NCBI GenBank assembly: GCA_963930055.1
Contig: CAWVKS010000008.1
Span: 248,001-312,000, forward strand
Reading direction: 5' to 3'
Source of the DNA: Pullichristensenella sp963930055
Lineage (GTDB): Bacteria; Bacillota; Clostridia; Christensenellales; Aristaeellaceae
DNA length: 64,000 nucleotides
Shown: one piece after another, positions 1-8,124 of the stretch
How the letters are laid out: the number at the start of each line of letters is the position of its first letter
Position numbering within the stretch: position 1 is the stretch's first letter
Program-made: the position numbers and the translations under genes
The notes under the pieces: model-generated
Told to the model about the DNA's origin: nothing
The model's database searches: none
Seen by the model: the letters and a program-made list of their open reading frames with translations, nothing else

Positions 1-24
1 CCCCGTCGAGAGGGGGAATGGGCA

Positions 25-1986
25 ATGCTTGATATGCAGGTGCGGCAGCGCGCGGATGTGGGACGGGCCCTGCGCGGGGCGGCGGTGGCAGCGGCATTGT
101 TTTTGCTGGCGCAGGCGCGCCTGACGCCGGGGGTGGCGCCGTTCGCGCTGGCGCTGTTCGCCGCGGGCCTGATGGCGCGCGTGCACCTGGCGGGGCTGTT
201 GCTCGGCTGCGCGCTGGGGGCGCTGCGCTTCCCGCTGGCGGGGACGGATCTGCTCCTGCCTGCCGGCTGCGCCATCATACTGCTGGGCGCGCTGCTGCTT
301 GAGCGGGGCGGGACGCGCGCGCGGCTGGACGAGGGAGCGCTGGCCGCGCTGCTAGCCGGCGTGGGGGCGCTTTTGCCGGGGCTGGCGGCGGCGCGGCTGG
401 AGCCGTACCCGTCGTTCCTGGCGCTTCTGTCCGCCTGCGCGGCGGTGCCCGGCGCCCCGGCCATGCTCCGTTTGCTGCGCTGGCGGCCGGGCAGGGTGGT
501 GGACGCGGAAGGGCGCGCCTGCGCGGCGCTTGCCGCCTTCGCGCTCCTGATGGGGCTGTGCGCCCTCTGGCCGCCGGGGGCATACCTGTGCGCCTGCGCG
601 CTTACGCTCCTGGCGGCGCATGCCTCGCTGGGCGCGGCGGCGGCGCTGGGCGCGCTGTGCCTGTGCGCGCTGCTCGCCGGCGGCGGCGCGCTGCCGATGG
701 CGGCTTCGGTGGCGCTGGGCGGCGCGGCGGCGGGGCTGCTGCGCGCGCGGGGACGGCTGTTTGCCGCCCCGGCCTTCGTGGTCATGGCCTCGGTGGTCGG
801 CCTCTACGCGCCGGAGGGCTTCCCCGGGCCGCTCATACCGGCGCTGGCGGCGCTTGCCTATGTGCTCGCGCCGGAGGCGTGGCTCGGGGCGCTGGACGGC
901 ATGCTCCTGCGAGCCCCGCCGGCGGGGCGGGAGGAAGCGCGGCGCGCCCTGGGGGCGCTCAGCGCCGCCTTTGGCGAGCTGGCGGCGGGCGTGGACGGCC
1001 TGCCGGACGAGCGGGCCGTGCTGTTGACGATGCGCGCGCGCACTTGCGAGGGCTGCCCAGACTACGCGCGCTGCTGGGCGGGCGGGGAGGCGGGCGCGGC
1101 GCGCCTCTTCTGCCAGGTACTGCGCGACGCGGCCTGCGGGGAAGCGGATGGGGAGGACGTGCCCCCGGCGCTTTTGCGCGCCTGCCGGCGGGGAGCGCGG
1201 CTGCGCGAGGCGGCGTGGCAGGAGCTGGGCAGGGCGCGCCTGCGCCGCGACGCGGACAATTGCGCCGGCGAGATGTTCCGCCAGGCCGAGCGCATACTCG
1301 GCGACATCGCCCGCACGCGCGTCCGGCCCCGGGAACCGCCCCGCCTCGGCCTGCGCTGGGGCGCGAGCGCCCGTTCGCTGGAGCCGGGCGTGCCCAGCGG
1401 CGACGCGCATCTGCTGCGCCCCCTGCCGGACGGGCGCGTGATGGCGCTCATCTGCGACGGCATGGGCACGGGCGCGGCCGCGCGCGAGGAGAGCGGCCGT
1501 GCCGCGCGCCTCATCTGGCAGTTCCTGGCGGCGCGTGTGGAGCCGGAGGCGGCGCTGCGGGCGGCCAACGCGCTGCTCATCCGTCGCGGCGCGGGCGACA
1601 TGTTTTCCACGGTGGATCTGTGCATCATCGACGCGCGCGCCGGGCGGGCGCGCTTCTGGAAGCTGGCGGCCAGCCGTTCGCTGCTGGTGCGCGAAGGGGA
1701 GGTGCGCGCCATCGAGGGCGGCCGGCTGCCGCTGGGCGTGCTCGAAGGCGTGACAGGCATATGCGAGGAGGTGGATGTGCGCGAAGGGGATGTGATCGTC
1801 ATGGGTTCGGACGGCGCCATGGAAGCCGGGGAAGGCGCGCTGGAGGACGCGCTGCAAAGGCACTGGACGCTCGGGCCGGACAGACTCAGCGAGGAGCTGT
1901 TGCGCGCCGCCGAGGAAGCGGAAGGCGGGCGGCGGGACGACATGACTATTGTCTGCATCGGCGCGGCGCGGGCGCGCGCGCCCTGA
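25..1986 (+). CDS. spoIIE: Stage II sporulation protein E (SpoIIE), PP2C-type phosphatase
   Basis: The product is 653 residues. About 290 N-terminal residues are almost wholly hydrophobic and form some ten membrane segments. A cysteine cluster of the form CxxCxxxxxCW follows near residue 340, as in SpoIIE. The C-terminal third is a PP2C-like phosphatase with the metal-binding CDGMGTG near residue 477 and a closing RRDDMTIV motif near 638. In the known pathway SpoIIE sits at the polar septum and dephosphorylates SpoIIAA, which frees sigma-F in the forespore. The ATG at 25 is preceded at a good distance by GAGAGGGGG; ATG 34 is a weaker alternative. Whatever lies upstream is outside the window. 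It is the clearest evidence that the organism sporulates. Confidence 0.93.
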   Translation: MLDMQVRQRADVGRALRGAAVAAALFLLAQARLTPGVAPFALALFAAGLMARVHLAGLLLGCALGALRFPLAGTDLLLPAGCAIILLGALLLERGGTRARLDEGALAALLAGVGALLPGLAAARLEPYPSFLALLSACAAVPGAPAMLRLLRWRPGRVVDAEGRACAALAAFALLMGLCALWPPGAYLCACALTLLAAHASLGAAAALGALCLCALLAGGGALPMAASVALGGAAAGLLRARGRLFAAPAFVVMASVVGLYAPEGFPGPLIPALAALAYVLAPEAWLGALDGMLLRAPPAGREEARRALGALSAAFGELAAGVDGLPDERAVLLTMRARTCEGCPDYARCWAGGEAGAARLFCQVLRDAACGEADGEDVPPALLRACRRGARLREAAWQELGRARLRRDADNCAGEMFRQAERILGDIARTRVRPREPPRLGLRWGASARSLEPGVPSGDAHLLRPLPDGRVMALICDGMGTGAAAREESGRAARLIWQFLAARVEPEAALRAANALLIRRGAGDMFSTVDLCIIDARAGRARFWKLAASRSLLVREGEVRAIEGGRLPLGVLEGVTGICEEVDVREGDVIVMGSDGAMEAGEGALEDALQRHWTLGPDRLSEELLRAAEEAEGGRRDDMTIVCIGAARARAP

Positions 1987-2004
1987 GACAGGGCAGGAAC
2001 GATG

Positions 2005-2026
2005 AAAAAAGCGCCCCGCCAGGGCG
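2005..2026 (-). terminator. Intrinsic terminator of the leftward polysaccharide-export/kinase operon
   Basis: Read on the minus strand, a GC stem GCGCCC/GGGCGC with a 5-base loop is followed directly by six T residues. It lies about 125 bp beyond the pyridoxamine kinase stop codon. The interval 2027-2152 contains nothing else that I recognise. Confidence 0.8.
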
Positions 2027-2152
2027 CGTTGCAGCAAAGCATGGCGCAGGCAGGGCCGCGCCTGTGGGCGCAGGACGGCGGGGCGCTTTGGATGGGGAAG
2101 GACAAAAAGGGGAAGCCCGCCCCGCGCCCAAACGGCGGGACGGCCGGCCCTT

Positions 2153-3001
2153 TTACGGTTCGCCTTTGCCCGCGCCCTCCCATAAAAGCGACAGCAGCGG
2201 TTCGAGGTCCACGCCGTAGTTGACGGGCGTGGGGAGCCCCATGGTGCGCCTGACGCACTGGCGGGTGAAATCCGTGGCGCGGCCGACCGCGCCTTCCAGC
2301 CCCTCGCCGCGCAACAGCGCGCCGGTGAGCACGCTGGCAAACAAGTCGCCGGTGCCGGGATAGTGCGCGTCGAGGCGCTCAAAGGCGCACACGCCCATCT
2401 TCCCGTCCCCGCGGCGCATGTAGGCGTTGGCAAGGCCGCCCTCCAGGGGCAGGGAGGTGATGACGGCGCTCTTCGCGCCCATGTCCAGCAAATTCCGCAG
2501 CATTTTTTCCGCCTGCGCGCGCGTGCGCGGGGCGAGGGAGTATGCTTCGCCGGCCAGGAGCGCGTATTCGGTCATGTTGGGGGTCACGACGTCGGCATGG
2601 GCGCAGAGGGAGCGCCAATTTGCCGGCATTTCTTCGGCCATGCCGCTGTACAGCCGCCCGTCGTCGCCCATCACCGGGTCGAGCACCTTGAGGGCGCCCT
2701 CCTGCCCGTCGAGGAAGGTAGAGACGATCTCCACCTGCCGGGGGCTTCCCAGATATCCGGCGTACACGGCGTCAAAGCGCAGGCCGAGCGCCCGCCAATG
2801 GCCGAGGTAGGCGGGCAGAAAGTCGGTCAGGTCGCGCACGGCGATGCCGGAAAAGGCCGTGTGCGCTGAGAGCACCGCCGTGGGCACGGGGCAGACCTGC
2901 GCCCCCAGCACGCTCAAAACGGGCATCACCACCGTCAGCGCGCAGCGTCCAACGCCGCTCAGGTCGTGGATGGCGGCGACGGTTTTGGCCGGCCTCATCA
3001 T
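2153..3001 (-). CDS. pdxY: Pyridoxamine/pyridoxal kinase (PfkB/ribokinase-like superfamily)
   Basis: The 282-residue protein has the vitamin B6 kinase layout. The N-terminal SGVGRCALTVVMPVLSVLG segment contacts substrate, a central LDPVMGDDG motif is followed by TPNMTEYALL, and the anion-hole/catalytic stretch PGTGDLFASVLTGALL holds the general-base Asp of this superfamily. It would phosphorylate pyridoxal or pyridoxamine in B6 salvage. The start ATG overlaps the stop of the ABC ATPase upstream by four bases (ATGA), so it is translationally coupled to a polysaccharide-export operon; no functional link is obvious. PdxY and PdxK cannot be separated by eye. Confidence 0.85.
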   Translation of the reverse strand: MMRPAKTVAAIHDLSGVGRCALTVVMPVLSVLGAQVCPVPTAVLSAHTAFSGIAVRDLTDFLPAYLGHWRALGLRFDAVYAGYLGSPRQVEIVSTFLDGQEGALKVLDPVMGDDGRLYSGMAEEMPANWRSLCAHADVVTPNMTEYALLAGEAYSLAPRTRAQAEKMLRNLLDMGAKSAVITSLPLEGGLANAYMRRGDGKMGVCAFERLDAHYPGTGDLFASVLTGALLRGEGLEGAVGRATDFTRQCVRRTMGLPTPVNYGVDLEPLLSLLWEGAGKGEP

Positions 3002-4263
3002 TCCATCAGCTCCATTTCCCGCAGGCGCATATTGCCCCACAGCGATTCCGTCCACAAAAAGCCCGCCGTGCGCGCGGGGTCGTCGACGACGACGAAGTGC
3101 CCCACGTCCTCCAGAAGGTCGTAATAGAGGCTGCGGCCGCGCGGGCCGCCGCCCACCAGCGAGAGCTGTATGCTGAATTCGCCGGGGGCGATGCTGTCGA
3201 GCGGGAAGCGCACGCGCAGCGTCTTTTCGTCGCCGGCGGAGACGGGAAACTCCTCCGTCTGCGTCATGGCCACGGGCGCGGCGGCGTTGTTGACCAGCAC
3301 CAGCCGCAGCCGGCAGCGGCTTTCCGGCACGGCGGCGCGGAAGGTGAGGGAAAACTCCATGGCCTCGTCCATCTGGTATTCCATGGTTTCGGAATTCTCC
3401 ACGCGCAAGCGCAGCATGCGCATCTGCGCGCCCAGCGTGCGGCCGCGGCGCAGGGCGTCCAGGTCGCGGTCGACCGAGCGCATGCCGCTGCCGGCGTAGA
3501 GGTCGATGGCGTGGGAAACGGTGCCGTCGTAAACCAGGCGGCCCGCCTCCAGGTAGACCCCGCGCGTGCACAGCTGCTTGACGGTGCGCATGTTGTGGCT
3601 GACGTAGAGCACCGTGCGGCCGCCGCGGGAGACGTCGGCCATCTTGCCCAGGCATTTCTGCTGGAAGTTGACGTCGCCCACGGCCAGCACCTCGTCGCAG
3701 ATGAGTATATCCGGGTCGAGGTGGGCGGCCACGGCAAAGGCCAGCTTGACGTACATGCCGGAGCTGTAACGCTTCACCGGCGTGTCGATGAAGGGCTCGA
3801 TTTCGGAAAACTCGATGATCTCCTTCATCTTCCGGTCGATCTCGGCGCGGCGCATGCCCTGGATGGCGCCGTTCAGGTAGATGTTCTCCCGTCCGGTGAG
3901 GTCGGCGTGGAAGCCCGTGCCCACCTCCAGAAGCGTGGCCACGCGGCCGCGCAGGCGGATCTCGCCCTTCGTGGGCGCGGTGATGCGGGAAATGAGCTTT
4001 AAAAGCGTGCTCTTGCCCGCGCCGTTGCGTCCCACCAGCGCCAGCGCGTCGCCGCGGTCGGCGGCCAGGCAGACGTCGTCCAGGGCGAGGAAGTATTCGT
4101 GCCCGCCGCGGGGCGTGGTGTCGCCGATCTTGCGGTTGGGGTCCTCCTTACCGCGCAGGCGGGCGGCCCAGGCGCGCAGGTCGGCCGAGAGCGTGCCCGC
4201 GCCGATGGAGCCCAGGCGGTATTCCTTGGAGACATGGTCGATCTCCAGCGTGCGTTCCGGCAT
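2998..4263 (-). CDS. Polysaccharide ABC transporter ATP-binding protein (Wzt/TagH-like)
   Basis: This 421-residue protein has an ATPase domain with Walker A GRNGAGKST at residues 78-86, the YSSGM signature typical of the polysaccharide-exporter branch (instead of LSGGQ), and Walker B ILICDEVLAVGD. A C-terminal beta-rich domain of about 145 residues resembles the carbohydrate-binding extension of Wzt proteins. It would pair with the permease encoded just upstream (4281-5153) to export a lipid-linked O-antigen-like or teichoic acid polymer across the membrane. No glycosyltransferases lie nearby, so the cargo is unknown. Confidence 0.9.
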   Translation of the reverse strand: MPERTLEIDHVSKEYRLGSIGAGTLSADLRAWAARLRGKEDPNRKIGDTTPRGGHEYFLALDDVCLAADRGDALALVGRNGAGKSTLLKLISRITAPTKGEIRLRGRVATLLEVGTGFHADLTGRENIYLNGAIQGMRRAEIDRKMKEIIEFSEIEPFIDTPVKRYSSGMYVKLAFAVAAHLDPDILICDEVLAVGDVNFQQKCLGKMADVSRGGRTVLYVSHNMRTVKQLCTRGVYLEAGRLVYDGTVSHAIDLYAGSGMRSVDRDLDALRRGRTLGAQMRMLRLRVENSETMEYQMDEAMEFSLTFRAAVPESRCRLRLVLVNNAAAPVAMTQTEEFPVSAGDEKTLRVRFPLDSIAPGEFSIQLSLVGGGPRGRSLYYDLLEDVGHFVVVDDPARTAGFLWTESLWGNMRLREMELME

Positions 4264-4280
4264 GGCGGCGTTCCCTCCCC

Positions 4281-5153
4281 TCAGACCGTGTCCATAAACG
4301 TCTTTTCAATGCGCGAAAACAGCAGTATGCCCACGATGAAAAACACCACCGTCATGCCCACGGACAGGGGCATGTAGGCCAGGCTGAACGCCTCCGTGCC
4401 CAGGAAGGCGGCGCGGAAGTATTCCACGATGGGCGTGACCGGGTTGAGCATGTAAAGCCCGATGAGACGGGGGTATTTCTCCATCACCATGGAGGCCGGG
4501 TAGGCGATGGGCGTGGCGTACATCCACAAGGTGACGCAGAGGTTCACCAGCAGGTTGAGGTCGCGGTAGCGCGTGGTCAGGGAGGAGATGATGATGCCCA
4601 GCCCCATGCCCAGCATGCCCACCTGCAAAAGCACCAGCGGCACAAAGGCGATCAGCTGCCAGTTGGGCTTGACCGCCGTGCCCGGCTGCAGGGCGAAGTA
4701 GGCCCAGAAGGCCGCGAACAGCAAAAACTGCACGAAGAAGTTGAACAGCTTGGAGAACACCACGCTAATGGGCATGGCCAGGCGCGGGAAATAGACCTTG
4801 CCAAAGAGCTGGTGGTTGCTCAGAAACGTGGTGGAGCACTGCTTGAGGGCGTTGGAGAAGTACGCCCAGATGATGTTGCCCGCCATGTAAAAGAGGAACT
4901 GGGGCATGCCGTCCGTGGGCAGGGAGGCAATGCCGCCGAACACCACCGTGAACACCAGCGAATTGAGCATCGCCTGTATGAGGATCCACGCCGGGCCGAG
5001 TACCGTCTGCTTGTACAAGAGCGTGATGTTGCGCTTCACCAGCAGGAAAATCAGGTCCCGGTAATGCAGCAGCTCGCGGAAGTTGATGTCAAACCAGCCG
5101 TTGCGCGGGCGGATGACCGCGTCCCACTGCCGGTCTTTTTTTCTCGATGCCAT
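4281..5153 (-). CDS. Polysaccharide ABC transporter permease (Wzm/TagG-like, ABC-2 type)
   Basis: The protein has 290 residues and about six membrane segments. The N-terminal region contains the RNITLLYKQTVLGPAW motif of ABC-2 polysaccharide permeases, and the C-terminal half carries the usual YLNP-type loop (here YMLNPVTPIVEYFR). The chosen ATG gives MASRKKDRQW and is preceded by GGAGGG at 10 bases; a longer reading frame to 5246 crosses the promoter and is unlikely. It is the first gene of the operon and forms the channel for the ATPase 17 bp downstream. Confidence 0.9.
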   Translation of the reverse strand: MASRKKDRQWDAVIRPRNGWFDINFRELLHYRDLIFLLVKRNITLLYKQTVLGPAWILIQAMLNSLVFTVVFGGIASLPTDGMPQFLFYMAGNIIWAYFSNALKQCSTTFLSNHQLFGKVYFPRLAMPISVVFSKLFNFFVQFLLFAAFWAYFALQPGTAVKPNWQLIAFVPLVLLQVGMLGMGLGIIISSLTTRYRDLNLLVNLCVTLWMYATPIAYPASMVMEKYPRLIGLYMLNPVTPIVEYFRAAFLGTEAFSLAYMPLSVGMTVVFFIVGILLFSRIEKTFMDTV

Positions 5154-5208
5154 GATGGGCGATCCCTCCGCACGTAAAGATTTTTCCGGGACAGGCCGGT
5201 GATTCCGC

Positions 5209-5237
5209 ATTATACCACGCCTGTGTAAACTCTGCAA
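5209..5237 (-). promoter_or_regulatory. Sigma-A promoter of the polysaccharide-export operon
   Basis: On the minus strand TTGCAG is followed after 17 bp by a perfect TATAAT. The -10 box ends about 55 bp before the permease start. Confidence 0.75.
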
Positions 5238-5283
5238 CCGCCGCAAGGCGGGCGCCCCGCCCCGGCGGCAGGCCGGCGGCGCG

Positions 5284-5322
5284 AAAACCGCCCCGTACCG
5301 CGTTTTCCGCGGTACGGGGCGG
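5284..5322 (-). terminator. Intrinsic terminator after the secreted parvulin gene
   Basis: A perfect 15-bp stem (5288-5302 with 5308-5322) has a five-base loop. On the minus strand it ends in TTTT, and on the plus strand in CTTTT. It lies 18 bp beyond the stop of the gene at 5341-6810. Confidence 0.88.
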
Positions 5323-5340
5323 CTTTTGTATCCCGGGCGC

Positions 5341-6810
5341 TCAGGCGATGTTTTCCGGGTAGGTCACGAGGTTCAGTTCTTCCTTCCAGGCGCTGACCTG
5401 GTCGGCGTAGGTCTGGCTGACCTTGCTTTGCAGCGTCAGCTCCTCCACTTCGTCGTGCACATCCTCCAGCGGGGTGGCGCCGGGGATGAGGTCGCCGGCG
5501 TAGTAGATGAGGTGGATGCCGTACATGCCGCGCACAGGGGCGGAAAGGCCGCCCACTTCCTCGATGGAGAGCGCGCCCTCGGTGAAGGCGGGATCCCAGG
5601 CCTGCGCGGAGGCCTCGGCGGTGGTGGAGACGGCGTAGCCGGTCTCGGGCATGCCGGTATCGTCGTTCAGCTCGGCGATGAGGGCGTCGATGTCCTCGCC
5701 GGCGTTGAAGCGCTCGATGGCGGCCTCGGCCTCGGGCATCAGTTCGTCGTAGAGGGCGTCAAGCTGCGCGGCGGCCTCGGCGATGTCGGCCTCGATTTCG
5801 GTCAGGGCGCGGGGCGCCTGGGTCGCTTCGGGCGTTTCGGCAGCCTCGGCCTCTTCGGTGGCCTCGGGCGCGGGGGTGGCCTCCTCGGCGGCCACGGCGG
5901 CGGCCTGCTCGGCCTCCAGGTCGGCAAGGCGGGCGCTCACTTCGTCATAGGTCGCGGCCTGCTCGTCGGTGAACTGGAACAGTATGTGCTTTACGTTGCG
6001 GTAGCCTTCGGGCGTGTAGTAGATGGTGTCGCCGCTGGAGAAGGCGTTTTCAAACTGGTAGGGGTCGGCGAAGTTGGCCTCGTCGGCGGCCACGTATTCG
6101 TCATAAGCGGCCTCGACCTCCTCCTCGGAGACGGCCACATCCCTGGTCACGTAGTCGTAGACATTGGTCAGGAGCTGGTTGCCGGTGAGGGAGCTGAGGT
6201 AGGATTCATAGCTGTAGCCCATCTCGTTCACGGCCTGCGCGGCGGCGGCAAGGCCCTCTTCCTCGGTCTCGTACTGGTTGGCCAGGTAGGTCTGGTAGTA
6301 GCTGTCCACCATGGACTCGTAGCTCTCCTGCGCCTGCTGGGAGAACTGCGCCTGCTGGTCCTCGGTCAGGCCCAGGCCGAGCTGTCCGGCCATGTATTCC
6401 ACGACGGCCTGCTCGGCCAGCGAGTCGGTCACTTCCTGGCGCAGCATGTCCTCCATGCCGTAGGCGGCTACGTCGATGCCGTAATACTGGGCGAACATGG
6501 CCACGTTGGTGTCGTAGAGCGCCTGCGCCTCCTCCAGGGGCACTTCGCCGCCGTCGAACGAGGCGACGATCTCCTTGAGGTGGTAGGCCTCCACCTGCGC
6601 CTGCAATTCGGCCACCTGGGCCTCGAGCTCGGCGATGCGCGCGTCCTTGTCCTCCTCGGAAAGCGGCGCCGCGGCTTCTTCGGCGGCCTCCTCCACGGGC
6701 GCGGTTTCCTCCACGGGCGCGGTTTCCGCGGCCGGCTCCTCGGCCATCGCCGGGACAGAGGCGATCAAAAGCGCGCACAAAAGGGCGCAAAGCAAACGCT
6801 TCAGGGTCAT
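5341..6810 (-). CDS. Secreted peptidyl-prolyl isomerase/foldase (SurA/PrsA-like parvulin)
   Basis: The protein has 489 residues with a Sec signal peptide cleaved after PAMA. There is no lipobox Cys, unlike classical PrsA. A Glu/Ala-rich stretch and a coiled coil (ELEAQVAELQAQV) come first, then a helical chaperone region around residues 90-260. The parvulin signature begins at YRNVKHILFQF near residue 275 but is interrupted by about 80 residues of Ala/Glu/Pro-rich sequence. It resumes at AAIERFNAGEDIDALIAELNDDTGMPETGYAV and ends in the GLSAPVRGMYGIHLIYY strand. It probably folds exported proteins at the membrane-wall interface. Start: ATG 6810 with AGGAGG eight bases upstream. Confidence 0.8.
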   Translation of the reverse strand: MTLKRLLCALLCALLIASVPAMAEEPAAETAPVEETAPVEEAAEEAAAPLSEEDKDARIAELEAQVAELQAQVEAYHLKEIVASFDGGEVPLEEAQALYDTNVAMFAQYYGIDVAAYGMEDMLRQEVTDSLAEQAVVEYMAGQLGLGLTEDQQAQFSQQAQESYESMVDSYYQTYLANQYETEEEGLAAAAQAVNEMGYSYESYLSSLTGNQLLTNVYDYVTRDVAVSEEEVEAAYDEYVAADEANFADPYQFENAFSSGDTIYYTPEGYRNVKHILFQFTDEQAATYDEVSARLADLEAEQAAAVAAEEATPAPEATEEAEAAETPEATQAPRALTEIEADIAEAAAQLDALYDELMPEAEAAIERFNAGEDIDALIAELNDDTGMPETGYAVSTTAEASAQAWDPAFTEGALSIEEVGGLSAPVRGMYGIHLIYYAGDLIPGATPLEDVHDEVEELTLQSKVSQTYADQVSAWKEELNLVTYPENIA

Positions 6811-6865
6811 GGGATGTTCCTCCTTGTCGTTGTCGGGCCGGCACGCGCCGGCGGCATCGGCTCCG

Positions 6866-6894
6866 ATTATAGCATAAAGCGGCGAAAGATACAA
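6866..6894 (-). promoter_or_regulatory. Sigma-A promoter of the parvulin gene
   Basis: On the minus strand TTGTAT is followed after 17 bp by TATAAT, about 55 bp upstream of the start codon. Confidence 0.75.
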
Positions 6895-6987
6895 TGTTTT
6901 AACCTGCAAGTTCACGGTTTATTCACGGTTTGGCGGGCAAAGGGGCGGATGACACGCAAAAGACACACTTATGTCCCACCCCCGCGT

Positions 6988-7015
6988 TTGACATGGGGCG
7001 GCAATGGTGTATAAT
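6988..7015 (+). promoter_or_regulatory. Sigma-A promoter of yqhQ and the LtaS-like gene
   Basis: A perfect TTGACA and a perfect TATAAT are separated by 16 bp, ending 47 bp before the yqhQ start. Confidence 0.9.
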
Positions 7016-7062
7016 GTAGGAAGGGAAGAATGCCTGCGCTCCTGCGCGTGAAAGGAACATAT

Positions 7063-8112
7063 ATGGCAAAGAGCAAGTATACCAACATCGGCGGCCAGGC
7101 GCTTTTGGAAGGCGTGATGATGCGCGGCAGCGTGCACACCGCCATGGCCGTGCGCAACATGGCCGGCGATGTGGAGATCGAGATGTACCCCACCGTGCGC
7201 TCGCAGCGCCCGGCGATCTGCAAAAAGCCCTTCATCCGCGGCATTTTTGGCCTCATCGACTCCCTTTCCATCGGCTACAAGTGCCTGATGCGCTCGGCCG
7301 ACCTCTCCGGCATGGCCGCCGAGGAGGAGGCGGAAAAGGAGGCGCGGCGGGCAAAGAAGTCCAGGTTCGCCCTCAAGGCCGAGGACGTGCTGGAAAAATT
7401 CATGATGCCCATCGCCACGGTGCTGGCGGTGGCGCTGGCGGTGCTTCTGTTCATGTACCTGCCGGTGCAATTGTATACGTGGCTTTCCCAGGCCATCCCC
7501 TCCATCGCGCAGAACTACTTTCTGCGCAGCGTGTTCGAGGGCGTGATCCGCATCGTCATCTTCCTGGCCTACGTGATGGCCACGGCGCTGATGAAGGACA
7601 TACGCCGCACCTACCAGTACCACGGCGCGGAGCACAAGACCATCTTCTGCTATGAAAAGGGCCTGCCTTTGACGGTGGAGAACGTGCGCCGGCAAAAGCG
7701 CTTCCACCCCCGCTGCGGCACGTCGTTCCTGGTTTTGATGCTGCTGGTGGGCATCATCGTATCCATGTTCATCCGCGTGGACAACCCGTTTTTGCGCACG
7801 GGGCTGAAGATACTCACCTTCCCCATCCTCATCTCCATCGGCTATGAACTGATCCAGTATGCCGGGCGGCACGACAACCGCCTCACGCGCATCATCTCCG
7901 CGCCCGGCGTGGCCATACAGCACATCACCACCCGCGAGCCGGACGACGGCATGATCCAGTGCGCCATCGAGTCGATGATGCGCGTGGTCCCCGGCGCCGA
8001 GGGCTACCCGGAGCGCGAGACGCTCCCCCGCGCCGCCGTGGACGCCGAGACCGGCGCGCAGGCCGCGCCTTCCGCCCCCGCGGGCGGGCCGGCCGTGGAA
8101 GGAAACGCCTAA
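7063..8112 (+). CDS. yqhQ: YqhQ/DUF1385 family membrane protein
   Basis: The 349-residue protein has the DUF1385 hallmarks: GGQALLEGVMMRG at residues 10-22, a central pair of membrane segments, YQYHGAEHKTI near residue 187, RFHPRCGTSFL, and two further C-terminal membrane segments. The final 40 residues are a low-complexity Ala/Pro tail. The family is widespread in Firmicutes and its biochemical role is not settled. ATG 7063 follows AAAGGA at 6 bases; an in-frame ATG at 7030 has no ribosome binding site. It is probably co-transcribed with the sulfatase gene 12 bp downstream. Confidence 0.88.
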   Translation: MAKSKYTNIGGQALLEGVMMRGSVHTAMAVRNMAGDVEIEMYPTVRSQRPAICKKPFIRGIFGLIDSLSIGYKCLMRSADLSGMAAEEEAEKEARRAKKSRFALKAEDVLEKFMMPIATVLAVALAVLLFMYLPVQLYTWLSQAIPSIAQNYFLRSVFEGVIRIVIFLAYVMATALMKDIRRTYQYHGAEHKTIFCYEKGLPLTVENVRRQKRFHPRCGTSFLVLMLLVGIIVSMFIRVDNPFLRTGLKILTFPILISIGYELIQYAGRHDNRLTRIISAPGVAIQHITTREPDDGMIQCAIESMMRVVPGAEGYPERETLPRAAVDAETGAQAAPSAPAGGPAVEGNA

Positions 8113-8124
8113 AAGGGGGAGAAC

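Noticed and set aside
352..2433. Long open frame on the minus strand opposite spoIIE (about 690 codons)
   Set aside because: Antisense shadow caused by high GC; it has no ribosome binding site, is rich in Arg/Ala/Pro, resembles no family, and lies wholly over a recognised gene.
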